A stretch of 64,000 nucleotides of DNA from Ascarosepion bandense (GCA_037127315.1 JBBBDQ010001275.1:471501-535500), one strand, 5' to 3'. Counted from the stretch's first letter, positions 21,058-32,355 are shown. Numbers and translations: made by a program. Notes: generated from the letters alone by a model not told the origin.

Positions 21058-21335
21058 TCTTTGTTGCCATATCCACAATGTTTCAGTCATGGTACACACT
21101 GACCTTCTTTTACTGATTCATCTTTTTAACTGAACCATTTTTTCCAACTACAGGGGTAGATTGTTCTCGTTCCATGTGCCCTTCCATTTCCAAATGTCTT
21201 AGTTATCTTCATTTAACTCAACTTTCTAAGTTTTTTTTTACCACTGCTGCAGCCAAGTATAGAACTCACTACCCTTTGGGTCAAGCCACTGGATTCAACC
21301 AACACTTTTATCCACTGGGCCATGTGTCCTTGAGG
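21058..21335 (-). repeat. SINE family B, minus copy
   Basis: A complete minus copy. Its head, as complement, is ggacacatggcccagtggat (perfect A-box text) and its body matches 7790-8070. The 98-bp satellite begins just beyond the head. Confidence 0.7.
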
Positions 21336-21349
21336 ACATAATGGATTAA

Positions 21350-23392
21350 ACTTTGTGAGTATGGTGACAAAGATGAGGACAACAGTCTGACAAAGTAAAC
21401 AGTATAGTTACAAAACCTCATCTCAGAAATATAGACAGATATTGAAGACGAATATGGCAACAGAGACGAGGACAACAGTCTAAACAATGTAAATAGTGTA
21501 AATAAATACAATACCTCATCTCAGAAATATAGACAGATATTGAAGGTGAATATGGCAACAAAGATGAGGACAACAGTCCGAACAATGTAAATAGTGTAAA
21601 TAAATACAATACCTCATCTCAGAAATATAAACAGATATTGAAGGTGAATAGGGCAACAAAGATGAGGACAACAGTCCAAAAAATATAAATAGTGTAAATA
21701 AATACAATACCTCATCTCAGAAATATAGACAGATATTGAAGGTGAATATGGCAACAAAGATAAGGACAACAGTCCGAACAATGTAAATAGTGTAAATAAA
21801 TACAATACCTCATCTCAGAAATATAAACAGATATTGAAGGTGAATAGGGCAACAAAGATGAGGACAACAGTCCAAAAAATATAAATAGTGTAAATAATTA
21901 CAATACCTCATCTCAGAAATATAGACAGATGTTGAAGGTGAATATGGCAACAAAGATAAGGACAACAGTCCGAACAATGTAAATAGTGTAAATAAATACA
22001 ATACCTCATCTCAGAAATATAGACAGATATTGAAGGTGAATATGGCAACAAAGATAAGGACAACAGTCCGAACAATGTAAATAGTGTAAATAATTACAAT
22101 ACCTCATCTCAGAAATATAGACAGATGTTGAAGGTGAATATGGCAACAAAGATAAGGACAACAGTCCGAACAATGTAAATAGTGTAAATAAATACAATAC
22201 CTCATCTCAGAAATATAGACAGATATTGAAGGTGAATATGGCAACAAAGATAAGGACAACAGTCCGAACAATGTAAATAGTGTAAATAAATACAATACCT
22301 CATCTCAGAAATATAGACAGATATTGAAGGTGAATATGGCAACAAAGATGAGGACAACAGTCCAAACAATGTAAATAGTGTAAATAAATACAATACCTCA
22401 TCTCAGAAATATAGACAGATATTGAAGGTGAATATGGCAACAAAGATAAGGACAACAGTCCGAACAATGTAAATAGTGTAAATAATTACAATACCTCATC
22501 TCAGAAATATAGACAGATGTTGAAGGTGAATATGGCAACAAAGATAAGGACAACAGTCCAAACAATGTAAATAGTGTAAATAAATACAATACCTCATCTC
22601 AGAAATATAGACAGATATTGAAGGTGAATATGGCAACAAAGATGAGGACAACAGTCTAAACAATGTAAATAGTGTAAATAAATACAATACCTCATCTCAG
22701 AAATATAGACAGATATTGAAGGTGAATATGGCAACAAAGATAAGGACAACAGTCCGAACAATGTAAATAGTGTAAATAAATACAATACCTCATCTCAGAA
22801 ATATAGACAGATATTGAAGGTGAATATGGCAACAAAGATGAGGACAACAGTCCAAACAATGTAAATAGTGTAAATAATTACAATACCTCATCTCAGAAAT
22901 ATAGACAGATATTGAAGGTGAATATGGCAACAAAGATAAGGACAACAGTCCGAACAATGTAAATAGTGTAAATAATTACAATACCTCATCTCAGAAATAT
23001 AGACAGATGTTGAAGGTGAATATGGCAACAAAGATAAGGACAACAGTCCGAACAATGTAAATAGTGTAAATAAATACAATACCTCATCTCAGAAATATAG
23101 ACAGATATTGAAGGTGAATATGGCAACAAAGATAAGGACAACAGTCCGAACAATGTAAATAGTGTAAATAAATACAATACCTCATCTCAGAAATATAGAC
23201 AGATATTGAAGGTGAATATGGCAACAAAGATGAGGACAACAGTCCAAACAATGTAAATAGTGTAAATAATTACAATACCTCATCTCAGAAATATAGACAG
23301 ATATTGAAGGTGAATATGGCAACAAAGATGAGGACAACAGTCCAAACAATGTAAATAGTGTAAATAATTCCAATACCTCATCTCAGAAATAT
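21350..23392 (+). repeat. 98-bp satellite array, about 21 units
   Basis: The unit is tcagaaatatagacagatat, tgaaggtgaatatggcaaca, aagataaggacaacagtccg, aacaatgtaaatagtgtaaa, then taaatacaatacctcatc. Starts recur every 98 bp from about 21424 to 23384. The gaatatggcaacaaagatga part is the 3' tail of SINE family B. Marker variants (gatgttg, gggcaacaaag, aattacaat) recur at multiples of 98 bp, often 196, so blocks of units were duplicated together. Each unit reads an overlapping 63-residue minus frame, which is an artefact of periodicity. Confidence 0.95.
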
Positions 23393-24473
23393 AGAATAGA
23401 TAATAAATATTCCTTGTCGTTTTCCTTATCATTCTTTTTAGCTTGGCTGACTAGTTGTCATCCAACTAAACTAATGAGCAAGGTGAAATGTTGAAACCAC
23501 CCCTCCATTAACACCAACCACATTTCCAAGATTATAGCACCAGTGGCATAGCTAGGGAGGTGGAGGGGGTGGTCCATCAAGGGCAGTACTTTTGGTTTGT
23601 TGTATAATTGGCATTAATCAGTCTCTCACTAAAACTAATAAAAAATAACTTCTACAAGCATGATGAGGTTAAGAAATCTTGCCATTTTTTCATAGACAGA
23701 TGACTAAAAGATGAAATAAATTTTGACAATGTTATTGATGATTTTACTAACAGAAAAGAAAGAAATTTTTTTTGTAGAAAGAGGTGATAATTTTAAACTG
23801 ATTAAAATTATTCAAAGAAAACTATTTATGAGTAATTATTAAACTTTTCCTTACAAAGGATTTAATTCAATTTTCACACGATAAACATCAGCTAATTTTG
23901 TTTGAATATATATATATAAATTACATATTAAAAAATTTAAGTTTCCTAGAACTGGATGGTCATTTTGATGAGTAAATAACCATCACATCAGCTAGAATAA
24001 AACATTATAGGAAAGTAAATTCATTTGTTTGTGTGTGTGTGTGTGTAAAAAACAGAAATAAGGATAGAGGAAAAGAAAAAAACATGGCAGATCCTTGCAA
24101 TCAGAACCTGTAGATTTGCCACTTTGGTGATAGAAGCAAAAGGAGATACAATAAAATAAATTAAAAATAAAAATAAGAAAGAAATAAGTCAGATGAAATA
24201 TCAACTTTAAAAAGCCACTGTTAAAGGGTCACAAATAATATTCATGTGAAAATAAACTGGTTAAACATAACTTAAGTTAAAATTAAAATGAGAAGGAAAA
24301 TAAATTTAACAAACAGGAAGTTTTTAATAGAATATAATTAAATTATATGGCTAATTAAAAGAAATAAAACAACTATTTTAAAGAATTTTAATTTTAGATT
24401 AATAATTAAAAAATTAAATCTATGATGACATGAATACCAACAACAAACAAGTTAAACATAGGTTGAAGATAGA

Positions 24474-24523
<50 letters not shown>

Positions 24524-24529
24524 TTTCTA
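23393..24529. other. No gene; one possible transposon relic
   Basis: At 23531-23600 the text cagtggcatagctagggagg resembles a repeat motif common in marine invertebrate genomes, but I cannot place it. Elsewhere AT-rich. A (TA)n of about 44 bases lies at 24477-24520. Confidence 0.4.
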
Positions 24530-25290
24530 AACAAATATTGTTAAATATAAGAGACAGTGAATGTCTATTATGTTTAATCATGAGCTGTTCTAAACATCGT
24601 ATTTTCACCTTAATTTCTGTTGAAAATAAAGATAAAAATTCTCCAACATTTGGATAATTTTTTATGAAGTTGGTTTTAAGTTTTCAGCTCACATGAGCCA
24701 TCTTCAGAGAGGTTACAGGGACATTAACATAAAAACATTCATCATCAAAGACGATTTTATCTTGTGTTGACATAAAACTTTGCTAAGCAACGACAACAGT
24801 CACCAAATAGCAAACGCAGGTTGTAAATTTGTAATGCAGTTCTATGGTATTACACTGTGTGAGAGCCTGAAATGTTAACAGAACCACATATTAAATGCAA
24901 TCTAATATGTTATGACCAGATTTAAATATAATTTTATTAAGTATGGGTTGTTTTAATTTAATGTAGATGGCCTCCGATATCTGAAGGTTCTTTTTACTGT
25001 GTGTATGAGTGAGTATTATTGTATTGTTGACTAAAATCTGTCTGATATTACCTACATGATGATGTTTTTCTAAGAAATGTTGTCTAATTGAACTCTGATC
25101 AGAAAGGTAACAGGTAAGTCTACGGGAGAGCGTGGTTGTAGTAAAACCAATATATGTAGTGGGTTTATTATTAGTACCAGAGATACAATCTTTGAACAGG
25201 CATGTAAATTGATACACTACACTGGTTTTCTGGAGAGGATTTAGGGTTATTAGAGAATATGAGGTCAATTGTTTTAAATTTTTTTATAAT
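24530..25290 (-). mobile_element. Penelope-like element, 3' fragment
   Basis: A minus-strand fragment holding the GIY-YIG endonuclease region and a 3' tail that ends at the (TA)n at 24477-24520. The tail (gatggctcatgtgagctgaa on the minus strand, then taaacataatagacattcac) is shared with the foldbacks at 14500 and 52816 and partly with the palindrome at 18 kb. The reverse transcriptase half is missing. The right side is disrupted before the solo LTR at 25398. Confidence 0.75.
24891..25268 (-). pseudogene. GIY-YIG endonuclease domain of a Penelope-like element
   Basis: About 125 residues in one frame. VVYQFTC stands at the GIY position and TYIGFT at the YIG position. SRRLTCYL carries the conserved arginine. 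SIRQHFLEKHHH follows, and SEAIYIKLKQPILN supplies the conserved glutamate and the family's KP/QP-LN end. In Penelope-like elements this C-terminal nuclease nicks target DNA for primed reverse transcription. Key residues are present, but without the polymerase half this is a dead fragment. Confidence 0.8.
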
Positions 25291-25397
25291 ATATGATGAG
25301 CTTAATTTGATTATTATTATTTATTGGTTTAACATTTCTACATATTATGTTTTTGAGTGTTTTTTCATCTTGTTTGTAATTATAATGCATTTGGTTG

Positions 25398-25800
25398 TGT
25401 TGTATCCTGGAAGGGGATAAACAGAGAAAGAATAGTGCAAGAAATAACTCTTAACACTGAGGATATATAAATAGAGATTTATTATACCCCAGTACAATAA
25501 ACCAAATACAAGTACACCAACGAACAGTTAACAAGAATAACAATTAAGAAGGCAATGTTTCTGTATAGGACGTATCCCTCCGTCTTGAGAAGTAGGCTTC
25601 CGTCTAGTGACGTCTAACTCTTGACTAAGTCCGATGGCTCTCAATCACACTCATGTAATAACGAATAATCTCGTATAGTCACGAACACTCTTGATCACTC
25701 TCGAGCACTCTCATATAACTCTGTAGTTCGTTCCTGTCTAGGTCTTTTATAACCTGGGCCATACCCATTCTTGGGTAGGACAGGATATTTCACTATAACA
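25398..25800 (-). repeat. Solo LTR with 5-bp target duplication
   Basis: A 403-bp sequence starting tgttgtatcc and ending actataaca on the plus strand (TG...CA), bordered on both sides by ggttg (25393-25397 and 25801-25805). On the minus strand TATAAAAGACC and then AATAAATC appear in promoter and poly-A order. No internal region remains, so recombination between two LTRs probably removed it. The 5-bp duplication fits Ty3/Gypsy. It is unrelated in sequence to the LTR at 3979. Confidence 0.85.
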
Positions 25801-25904
25801 GGTTGCAATAGTATAAGTTTATATATATATAACTTTAAAAAGTTTATGTGCATTGTAATATTGTATTCCTTCTGAGGTGGGACAGCAAAAACACTAGCTA
25901 TGCC

Positions 25905-25998
25905 AATGTATAGTACCCAGTATTCCAATGCAGTCAATCATCTAGGTATTGACGAGGCTCGATGTTGCTTATCTTTGGTGATGCTGCTGGGAACTATT
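25905..25998 (-). repeat. 5S-rRNA-like repeat, copy 1
   Basis: The minus strand reads atcaccaaagataagcaaca, tcgagcctcgtcaatacc, gatgattgac and ggaatactgggtactata. This follows the 3' two-thirds of 5S rRNA in order (ATCACCGAAGTTAAGCAACG ... GATGGGTGAC ... GGAATACCGGGTGCTGTA), including the internal promoter region. It is too diverged to be a working 5S gene. It is either a 5S pseudogene or the head of a 5S-derived SINE. Confidence 0.6.
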
Positions 25999-26112
25999 TC
26001 TCCTTACTGTTAAAACATTTCTTTTTGTAAATGATCTGATGAGTATAAATCTAAATATCTTGTACACAATCTTTCTTTTTGAGATCATAATAGTTTTAGT
26101 GATAAAAGCTTT

Positions 26113-26256
26113 ATTGATTAACCCATAGCTGGTGGGAGAGGAAGTGTATTTATACTTTTCTCAAGGGTATTTGCACAAATATAATGAACCCAACTGGAAT
26201 TGGAACTCAATTATTTGATTCATATTTCTGAGCCATAATAAATTAACACTATCCAC
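26113..26256 (-). repeat. SINE family A, degraded minus fragment
   Basis: The complement of the SINE body: taacccatagctggtgggag, ctcaagggtatttgca and aactggaattggaactca. The A-box end is eroded near 26240. It lies between the two 5S-like copies. Confidence 0.55.
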
Positions 26257-26261
26257 ATTTG

Positions 26262-26352
26262 AAGCTTATAGCATCTTGTATTCTTAAGAAGTCATCCATC
26301 AAGGTACTGACCAGGCTCGAAGTTGCTTAACTTCTGTGATGGTCCTGAGATC
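26262..26352 (-). repeat. 5S-rRNA-like repeat, copy 2
   Basis: The minus strand reads atctcaggaccatcacagaa, gttaagcaacttcgagcc, tggtcagtaccttgatggat and gctataagctt. It is closer to 5S rRNA than copy 1. The sequence 5' of the 5S part (gtttaaacggtaagtagaac) is also shared with copy 1, so both belong to one repeat unit about 355 bp apart. Confidence 0.65.
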
Positions 26353-26750
26353 TAGTTCTACTTACCGTTTAAACTTTTCTATTTTGAAATGATATGGGAA
26401 GTATAAATAGTGACACATTTCTTGCCATATGACTATGTATTTTAATTTTACAAATTAAAAATTCAACATTCAGTTTTATTACTTGTGATTAACGCTGACA
26501 AGTTTTTTCTTGTTTTTTTTTTTATTCTAGGAGAGAATCGTGTTGAGAATAAAATCATACACGAAAGTGTAATTAAACCTGAATATTTTAATATTTTTAT
26601 TTCAATATGTCAGCTATCATAAACCATTAATAAATCAGTGGTTAGTAAGGCAAAGTTTGACAATAAAATCTGTGTTGGCATGAATGTAAATAGTTGACCC
26701 TGAACAAATGTTTTAATACGACAATTTATCTCAGTAATTATTGAGTGGAT

Positions 26751-27133
26751 TGAAATCAAATACAGATTTCAAACATACGCACCGTAATGGGGGCGCTAGA
26801 GGGTGTCGTCAGAGATGTCATCGCGAGGATCACTGGGGGGTTTCGGGTCTTTTAGCATCATACCCCCTCACCACGCTGACCCGACCAGAGATGATCAGCC
26901 TCCGGCCCACCCTCAATAAGCGCTTTCAGACACTGGAAAATTACATTTAGGCCCGGTACAAAACCCTGCAAATGCTTCCGATTGGCGACAGTCAGAGCCA
27001 CTTTCCATTTAGAGGCAAACCGCACATGAGCTTGTCCGAAACATTAATTTAGACGCAGAATTTCAGGGAATTTTAGGTAACAATTTGGAATCCAGGCATT
27101 CTCTCTTTTGATCCGTTTGAAATCAAATACAGA
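26751..27133. repeat. GC-rich insert flanked by 17-bp direct repeats
   Basis: ttgaaatcaaatacaga occurs at about 26751-26767 and 27117-27133, flanking a 350-bp segment clearly richer in GC than its surroundings (gggggcgctagagggtgtcg, cctccggcccaccctcaat). The flanks look like a retroposition-type target duplication. The short ORF across it has no family I recognise, and no tRNA or 5S promoter was seen. Confidence 0.45.
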
Positions 27134-27518
27134 ATAAGAACAAATAGGAAACGTTTATCAATCTAACAGGTTTCACTTTTATTAAAGCTTCATCAGAGAA
27201 TGAGTTATGGAGAAAAAGAAAGAAATTCCTGTGTTTTTGTTTTTATTGGTTAATCAGGATTCACATGCCTTTAACTTGTTGAACAAACAGCTGTACAATT
27301 TATGGCATTCTTAATTTAAGGAGATACAACATGTCCCTTTGAAGTTCCAAGAAATGAATGAATTCCAAGCTCAACTGAAAAACCATAGATATTGCTTTTT
27401 GTATGAAATTGCACAAATATTTTTATATGTCTATGCGGAATTCAGAAACTATAGAGTATAAAATAAGACTTGGTAATTTAGAGTTTGTGGTTGGGGTTCA
27501 AATCAATCCAAAAGCCTT

Positions 27519-27741
27519 AATATTGTTTAAAATATCTTTGCAAAAATGTGCCTCAACAAAAAATAAATGTATTCAAATTTGCTTTAAGACAACAACTGAG
27601 AATTGCCAATATGCATTTCAATAATAATAATAATAAGAAGAAGAAGAAGAATAGTCCCAGTGACAGTAGGTGTGCTTGGAATGATGAAACAAATGGAACA
27701 AAACAATACACTGAAAAAATCCCTTGAAAACCCAGCTTAAG
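27519..27741 (+). pseudogene. R2-group-like LINE C-terminus, left arm of an inverted duplication
   Basis: The sequence reads PVTVGVLGMMKQM, which fits the conserved segment after the restriction-like endonuclease in R2/Dong-type LINEs (V-P-V-V-x-G-A-L-G). The whole 223 bp recurs in inverted orientation at 29726-29945. Both copies hold an (AAT)n(AAG)n tract. Confidence 0.6.
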
Positions 27742-27929
27742 AGATTTACAAAAAATTGTCTTGATAAGTACAACCCACACGCCAGGAAGAATTTTGTCCA
27801 TATAACGCTAGTGATATTATGGGAGATAGAAAAACAAATTAAATATAACCATAATAATACACCACAACCTGCCATAGGTCTTTTTGCAGACTTAGTAGGT
27901 GGTGTAACCATAGCAGAAATTGAATTATG

Positions 27930-27940
27930 ATAAAAATGAC

Positions 27941-27987
<47 letters not shown>

Positions 27988-28445
27988 AAGAGACAACTGC
28001 TAGGCATGAGAGGTGGATTTAGGTGAAAGATGAACAAGAGAGAAACAGGGTCACTTATATTTACAGCACTGGAGCAGGCCCAGGCCATCAGAACAAATGC
28101 AAGCAAAGCCAGAACAGAAAAATTACAAGAAGAAAGCAAATGCAGGATGTGCAGACAAGATGATAAGGCTTTTTAATCATATACTTGGTGAATTTCCCAA
28201 GATGGCACAGAATGAGTACATGAAACAACATGATTGGATTGGTAAAAGAATCCATTATGAAATTTGGTGTAAATTTGTTTTCAATATGAAAGAAAAATGG
28301 TAGAAATATCAGCCAGAGACAATGACAGGAAACTGGCAAACTTGAAGATATTATGGGATTTGTGATTCATGCAGATCATGTCACTGAAGCACAAAAACCT
28401 GGCCTCATTGTTATAGTTAAGTAAAACAGAAAATGCCTACAACAT
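27930..28445 (+). pseudogene. LINE restriction-like endonuclease region
   Basis: After an (AAT)n (27943-27984) broken frames read a TEGLIFTALEQAQAIRTNASKA-like stretch, then CRMC (zinc ligands), DWIGKRIHYEIWCKF, KILWDFVIHADHVTEAQKP and GLIVIVK. The last part corresponds to the ARKPDIVVIDK-type catalytic motif of RLE LINEs, with the catalytic D replaced by G. The order of parts and the CxxC match the R2/Dong group. Frameshifts are frequent. Confidence 0.6.
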
Positions 28446-28540
28446 TTACATTATTCAGACTATTGTCCTCATCTTTGTGGCGAATAATCTAAAGACTGTA
28501 ACTAATACCTCATCCCAGAAATATAGACAAATAGAAAATG
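28440..28540 (-). repeat. SINE family B 3' tail / 98-bp-unit relic
   Basis: gactattgtcctcatctttg and acctcatcccagaaatatag show both the SINE B tail and the satellite unit at a single-copy site. Confidence 0.5.
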
Positions 28541-28629
28541 TCTAATTATTGATTTTACTGTGCTTCCATATAACAAGAGTGAACTCTAAAAAACCCAGAA
28601 ATGATTGATTAATGCCAGGATCTGACCAG

Positions 28630-29350
28630 CAATTTGAAGTTATAGAATGTGATTGTTAAAGTAATTTCTGTAATAACAGGAGTACTTGGAACACAATCTA
28701 TAAAACTTCAAAGAACACTTAGAGAAAATCAAAGATAAGACCAAGATTGTAGACTTCCAGAAAACTGCTATCACTTACTGTGTGAATTCTTCAAAAAGCT
28801 TTTGTGTTATGAGAACTCTTGTTGACCCTATGCCTCAAGAACAGAATTAAAATTGACTACATCAGTGTGACACAAACATATTAATGATAACAATAGCAAT
28901 GATGATACTAATGATATGTACTTTATGTAGAAATAGAGGAGATGCTCAGTCAAATAACAAGCAAATGCTTAAAAGGGGTATGAAAATAGATATGACCGGG
29001 TAGGAAAGGTGATACACTGAGAACAATGCAAAGTATACAAATTTGATCATGAAAACCAATGGTATATGAAGAAGAGGATCTAAGAAAATAAAAACATGAA
29101 ATTTTAGGAAGGGGGTAGAAATTTGACCAGACCCCCAAATTCAGGCCAGAGAATTCAGATCAGATCGACATGAAAAATGAAAAGGGGAATCAAAAAGTGA
29201 ATTCAATAAGGTCAAAAAGCAAATCTAAAAAAATTAAAAAATAAAACATTGAGCAAAATATCTTGACCTTGTCAGAGCAGTAAAAAATGGTGGAATATGA
29301 AGATGACAATTGTGCCCATCATCACTGGAGTACTTGGAATAGATCTGAAG
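28630..29350 (+). pseudogene. Further R2-group-like LINE C-terminal scraps
   Basis: VISVITGVLGTQSIKLQRTL (28655-28715) and VPIITGVLGIDLKAL (about 29310-29360) are two more copies of the GVLG segment, so at least three insertions or duplicates of one LINE family lie here. The sequence between them is AT-rich without a frame. Confidence 0.5.
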
Positions 29351-29725
29351 GCTCTATATTAATTAAGAGCCATTTGATCTCCAGTGAAAGTCATGTCTGT
29401 GAAAATTAAAAAAGTACAAAGAATAATAATAATAATGTGTAAAAATAAAGATGGGTTTAAATGTTGGGTCTCGTCACTGCCATTGTGTGAGGTGCAGATC
29501 TGTAACTGGTAGCAGGTGTGAGACCAAAGAATACAAATCAACTGCTCCCAGAAAAAAAGTTCCTCATTGGCATTAAATTTATTTCAGACTATCTGGATCT
29601 ATTGAGAATAATCTGGAAAAAAAGAATATACTTCATACTGAATTGTGCTGGTTCAGCAGAATACATAGTTGATCTGAAAGTAAGCAACAAGAGACTTATC
29701 GTTAGCCCAGCTTTTTTGTATATTT

Positions 29726-29945
29726 CTTAAGCTGGGTTTTCAGGGATTTTTTCAGTGTATTGTTTTGTTCCATTTGTTTCATCATTCCAAGCACACCTAC
29801 TGTCACTGGGACTATTCTTCTTCTTCTTCTTATTATTATTATTGAAATGCATATTGGCAATTCTCAGTTGTTATCTTAAAGCAAATTTGAATACATTTAT
29901 TTTTTTGTTGAGGCACATTTTTGCAAAGATATTTTAAACAATATT
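29726..29945 (-). pseudogene. R2-group-like LINE C-terminus, right arm
   Basis: The reverse complement of 27519-27741 with a few substitutions (about 97% by eye). The two arms are separated by 1,984 bp. Confidence 0.7.
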
Positions 29946-30037
29946 TGACAGAGTTCTAACAATGGTTATAGGAGTTTTGGGAAGTTTCCTGAATATTTGT
30001 GAAAATAATTTCTTATTCTTTTTCCTATGCTGTGTTG

Positions 30038-30530
30038 CCTCAGAACATAGGTGATCACGGCTTCCGTAATTTCTGCCCTTTGTAGGAATTAATAAATTTT
30101 GTCTTTTTGTTATGTCACCAAAATCCTGCTCCACCATTTATTTACTCAAGCTCATCAAGTATGCTATGCACTGTTTTACTCTGGCCCCCAATCTGTCCTG
30201 TGAGTATCAGATTTTCCAAGTCCTCTTTCCACATTATATGGCCCAGTAATTTCAATTGTCTTTTCCTAATATTAACTTACTTTCTTGTTTCTATTTTGTA
30301 TAAAACCTTGTCATTGCTCCCATGTTTGGTCCGTGTTGCTAATGATATATACACTCTCTAGACAGAGAAAATTTTCAGCATCCTGCTGTAGAACAACATT
30401 CCTGTTGCTTCAAGTTTCTTCTTCATCTTTGAGGAGATTGTCCAGTTCAATACTCTTTTCTTTGATTCTTCCCAGATATTTATATTTTTGTATTCATTTG
30501 ATAATTGGTATCTCAGATTTGTAATTTGAA
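30038..30530 (-). pseudogene. RTE-like LINE, 3' part
   Basis: The complement of the LINE 3' half: ctgtgagtatcagattttcc (encoding the NLIL region), then cttctgtagaacaacattcc (WFYR region) and the KKRVLD segment. It continues, after a repeat expansion, at 31376. Confidence 0.65.
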
Positions 30531-31375
30531 TTTTGGCTCATCCTTTTGCTAAAACCATACATTTTGGGCTCATCCTTTTGCTAACAACTGTTCATTTTGG
30601 GTACACCTTTTTGCTAATAACCATTCATTTTGGGTTTACCCTTTTGCTAACAACTGTTCATTTTGGGCTCACCCTTTCAATAACAACAATTCATTTTGGG
30701 CTCACCCTTTTGCTAACAACCATTCATTTTGGGCTTACACTTTTTTGCTAACCAACCATTCATTTTTTGGGCCCAACCCATTTCAATACAATAACAACAA
30801 TTTATTTTGGGCTCACCCTTTTGCTAACAACCATTCATTTTGGGCTCACTTTTTTGCTAACAACCATTCATTTTGGGCTCACCCTTTTGCTAACAACCAT
30901 TCATTTTGGGCTCACCCTTTTGCTAACAACCATTCATTTTGGGCTCACCCTTTTGCTAACAACCATTCATTTTGGGCTCACCCTTTTGCTAGCAACTATT
31001 CATTTTGGTCTCACCCTTTTGCTAGCAACTATTCATTTTGGGCTTACACTTTTGCTAACAACCATTCATTTTGGGCTTACACTTTTTTGCTAACAACCAT
31101 TCATTTTGGGCTCACCCTTTTGCTAGCAACTATTCATTTTGGGCTTACACTTTTGCTAACGACCATTCATTTTGGGCTCACTTTTTTGCTAACAAACATT
31201 CATTTTGGGCTCACCCTTTTGCTAGCAACTATTCATTTTGGGCTTACACTTTTGCTAACGACCATTCATTTTGGGCTCACCCTTTCAATAACAACAATTC
31301 ATTTTGGGCTCACCCTTTCAATAACAACCATTCATTTTGGGCTCACCCTTTTGCTAGCAACTATTCATTCTGTCT
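30531..31375. repeat. 29-bp minisatellite grown from LINE coding sequence
   Basis: About 29 units of cattttgggctcaccctttt, then gctaacaac, with variants at the second block (caataacaa, gctagcaact). The complement of one unit corresponds to the MVISKRYNPKM-type segment of the RTE-like reverse transcriptase (compare 38055-38095). LINE sequence continues on both sides in register, so the array expanded in place. The 210-residue frame with repeated NHSFWAHPFA is only the array translated. Confidence 0.9.
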
Positions 31376-31515
31376 AATAGTTTATGCTTTGTCCTTTTTT
31401 CTCACTTTCTTCTGTAGGAGCTTTTGTAATTTTCTTTGTGTGTCTGTTATCATCATTGTGTCTTCGGCATATCTTATATATGATATTTTTGTTCATCTGT
31501 TGTTTGATTTTCCTT
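31376..31515 (-). pseudogene. RTE-like LINE, continuation 5' of the minisatellite
   Basis: The complement of the ADTERKLQ / YTDD region: tctgttatcatcattgtgtc followed by ttcggcatatcttatatatg aligns with 50630-50670. Confidence 0.6.
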
Positions 31516-32355
31516 TTTTTTTTTAATCATGTTTCATATGTATTCAACTTGTTAAATATTAGTATAACTTAAGGTATTCTGAATTAAGGAGCAACAACAC
31601 ATCTCTTTGAAGCTCTGAAAAAATAGCATTTTCCTTGACTGACTGAAAAACCATAAATATTGCTTTTCATATGTAAGTGTATACAAATTCTTATATCACT
31701 GTATCTTTATAATTTGTTTCGCATTTTGAAGTAATATTCTGGTATTTCATTTGCATTACTAAAACCACTAAGATGGGTGCTGGCAGTTCCTAGAAAACTT
31801 GCAGCCATATAATCTCCAGTGTAATCCAACCACCAGTTTGTATTTAAAAAAACATGGATCAATCAATAACAATAATAACAGTAGTCATATAAGTTTCAAT
31901 AGACAGGTTGTCGAAATAAAATCTACAGCTAGTTTTGGTGATCTATCGATCTCACTGAAGAGTAAACTAATTAACACGACAATTCTTGAAACAATGAAAA
32001 AGAAAAAATATTAAATGAAATTATTGAATATTATGAATAACTTAGAATCGTATGACTTTGAAATGCACTCAATAACCTATAGAAGAAAAAAAGAGTGAAA
32101 TCAATATTTTAATCTGTTATTGATGTAGATCATGGTGGATAAATAACTATGTAGTCTCACATGTGCATAGCTGAATTTTGATCTGAAATTTTCATTATAT
32201 AATGTTTTATAAACATGATAAAAGTTTATGCCTGAATTAGGTGCATTCACAAGGAAGGAGATTATACTGATAAATATCTGTTGTGTAAAGTACTTTTTTC
32301 ATCATTAATGACTTACTGATGCACTTCTTTGTTTATATATATATATATATATATG
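31516..32355. other. No gene seen
   Basis: AT-rich sequence with a short (TA)n at 32336-32355. Nothing recognised. Confidence 0.5.

Noticed and set aside
21308..23373. Series of 63-residue minus-strand ORFs every 98 bp
   Set aside because: Periodic artefact of the satellite; each frame closes at the same place in every unit.
21350..23392. CRISPR-like regular array
   Set aside because: No unique spacers: the whole 98-bp unit repeats, and the genome is eukaryotic.
27618..28139. 173-residue minus ORF with Leu runs
   Set aside because: The Leu runs come from (AAT)n and the frame is antisense to LINE endonuclease text.
30745..31526. Long frames with repeated NHSFWAHPFA / THIHFGLTLLL peptides
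   Set aside because: They are translations of the 29-bp minisatellite. A unit length that is not a multiple of three plus indels would prevent a conserved protein, and LINE sequence flanks the array.
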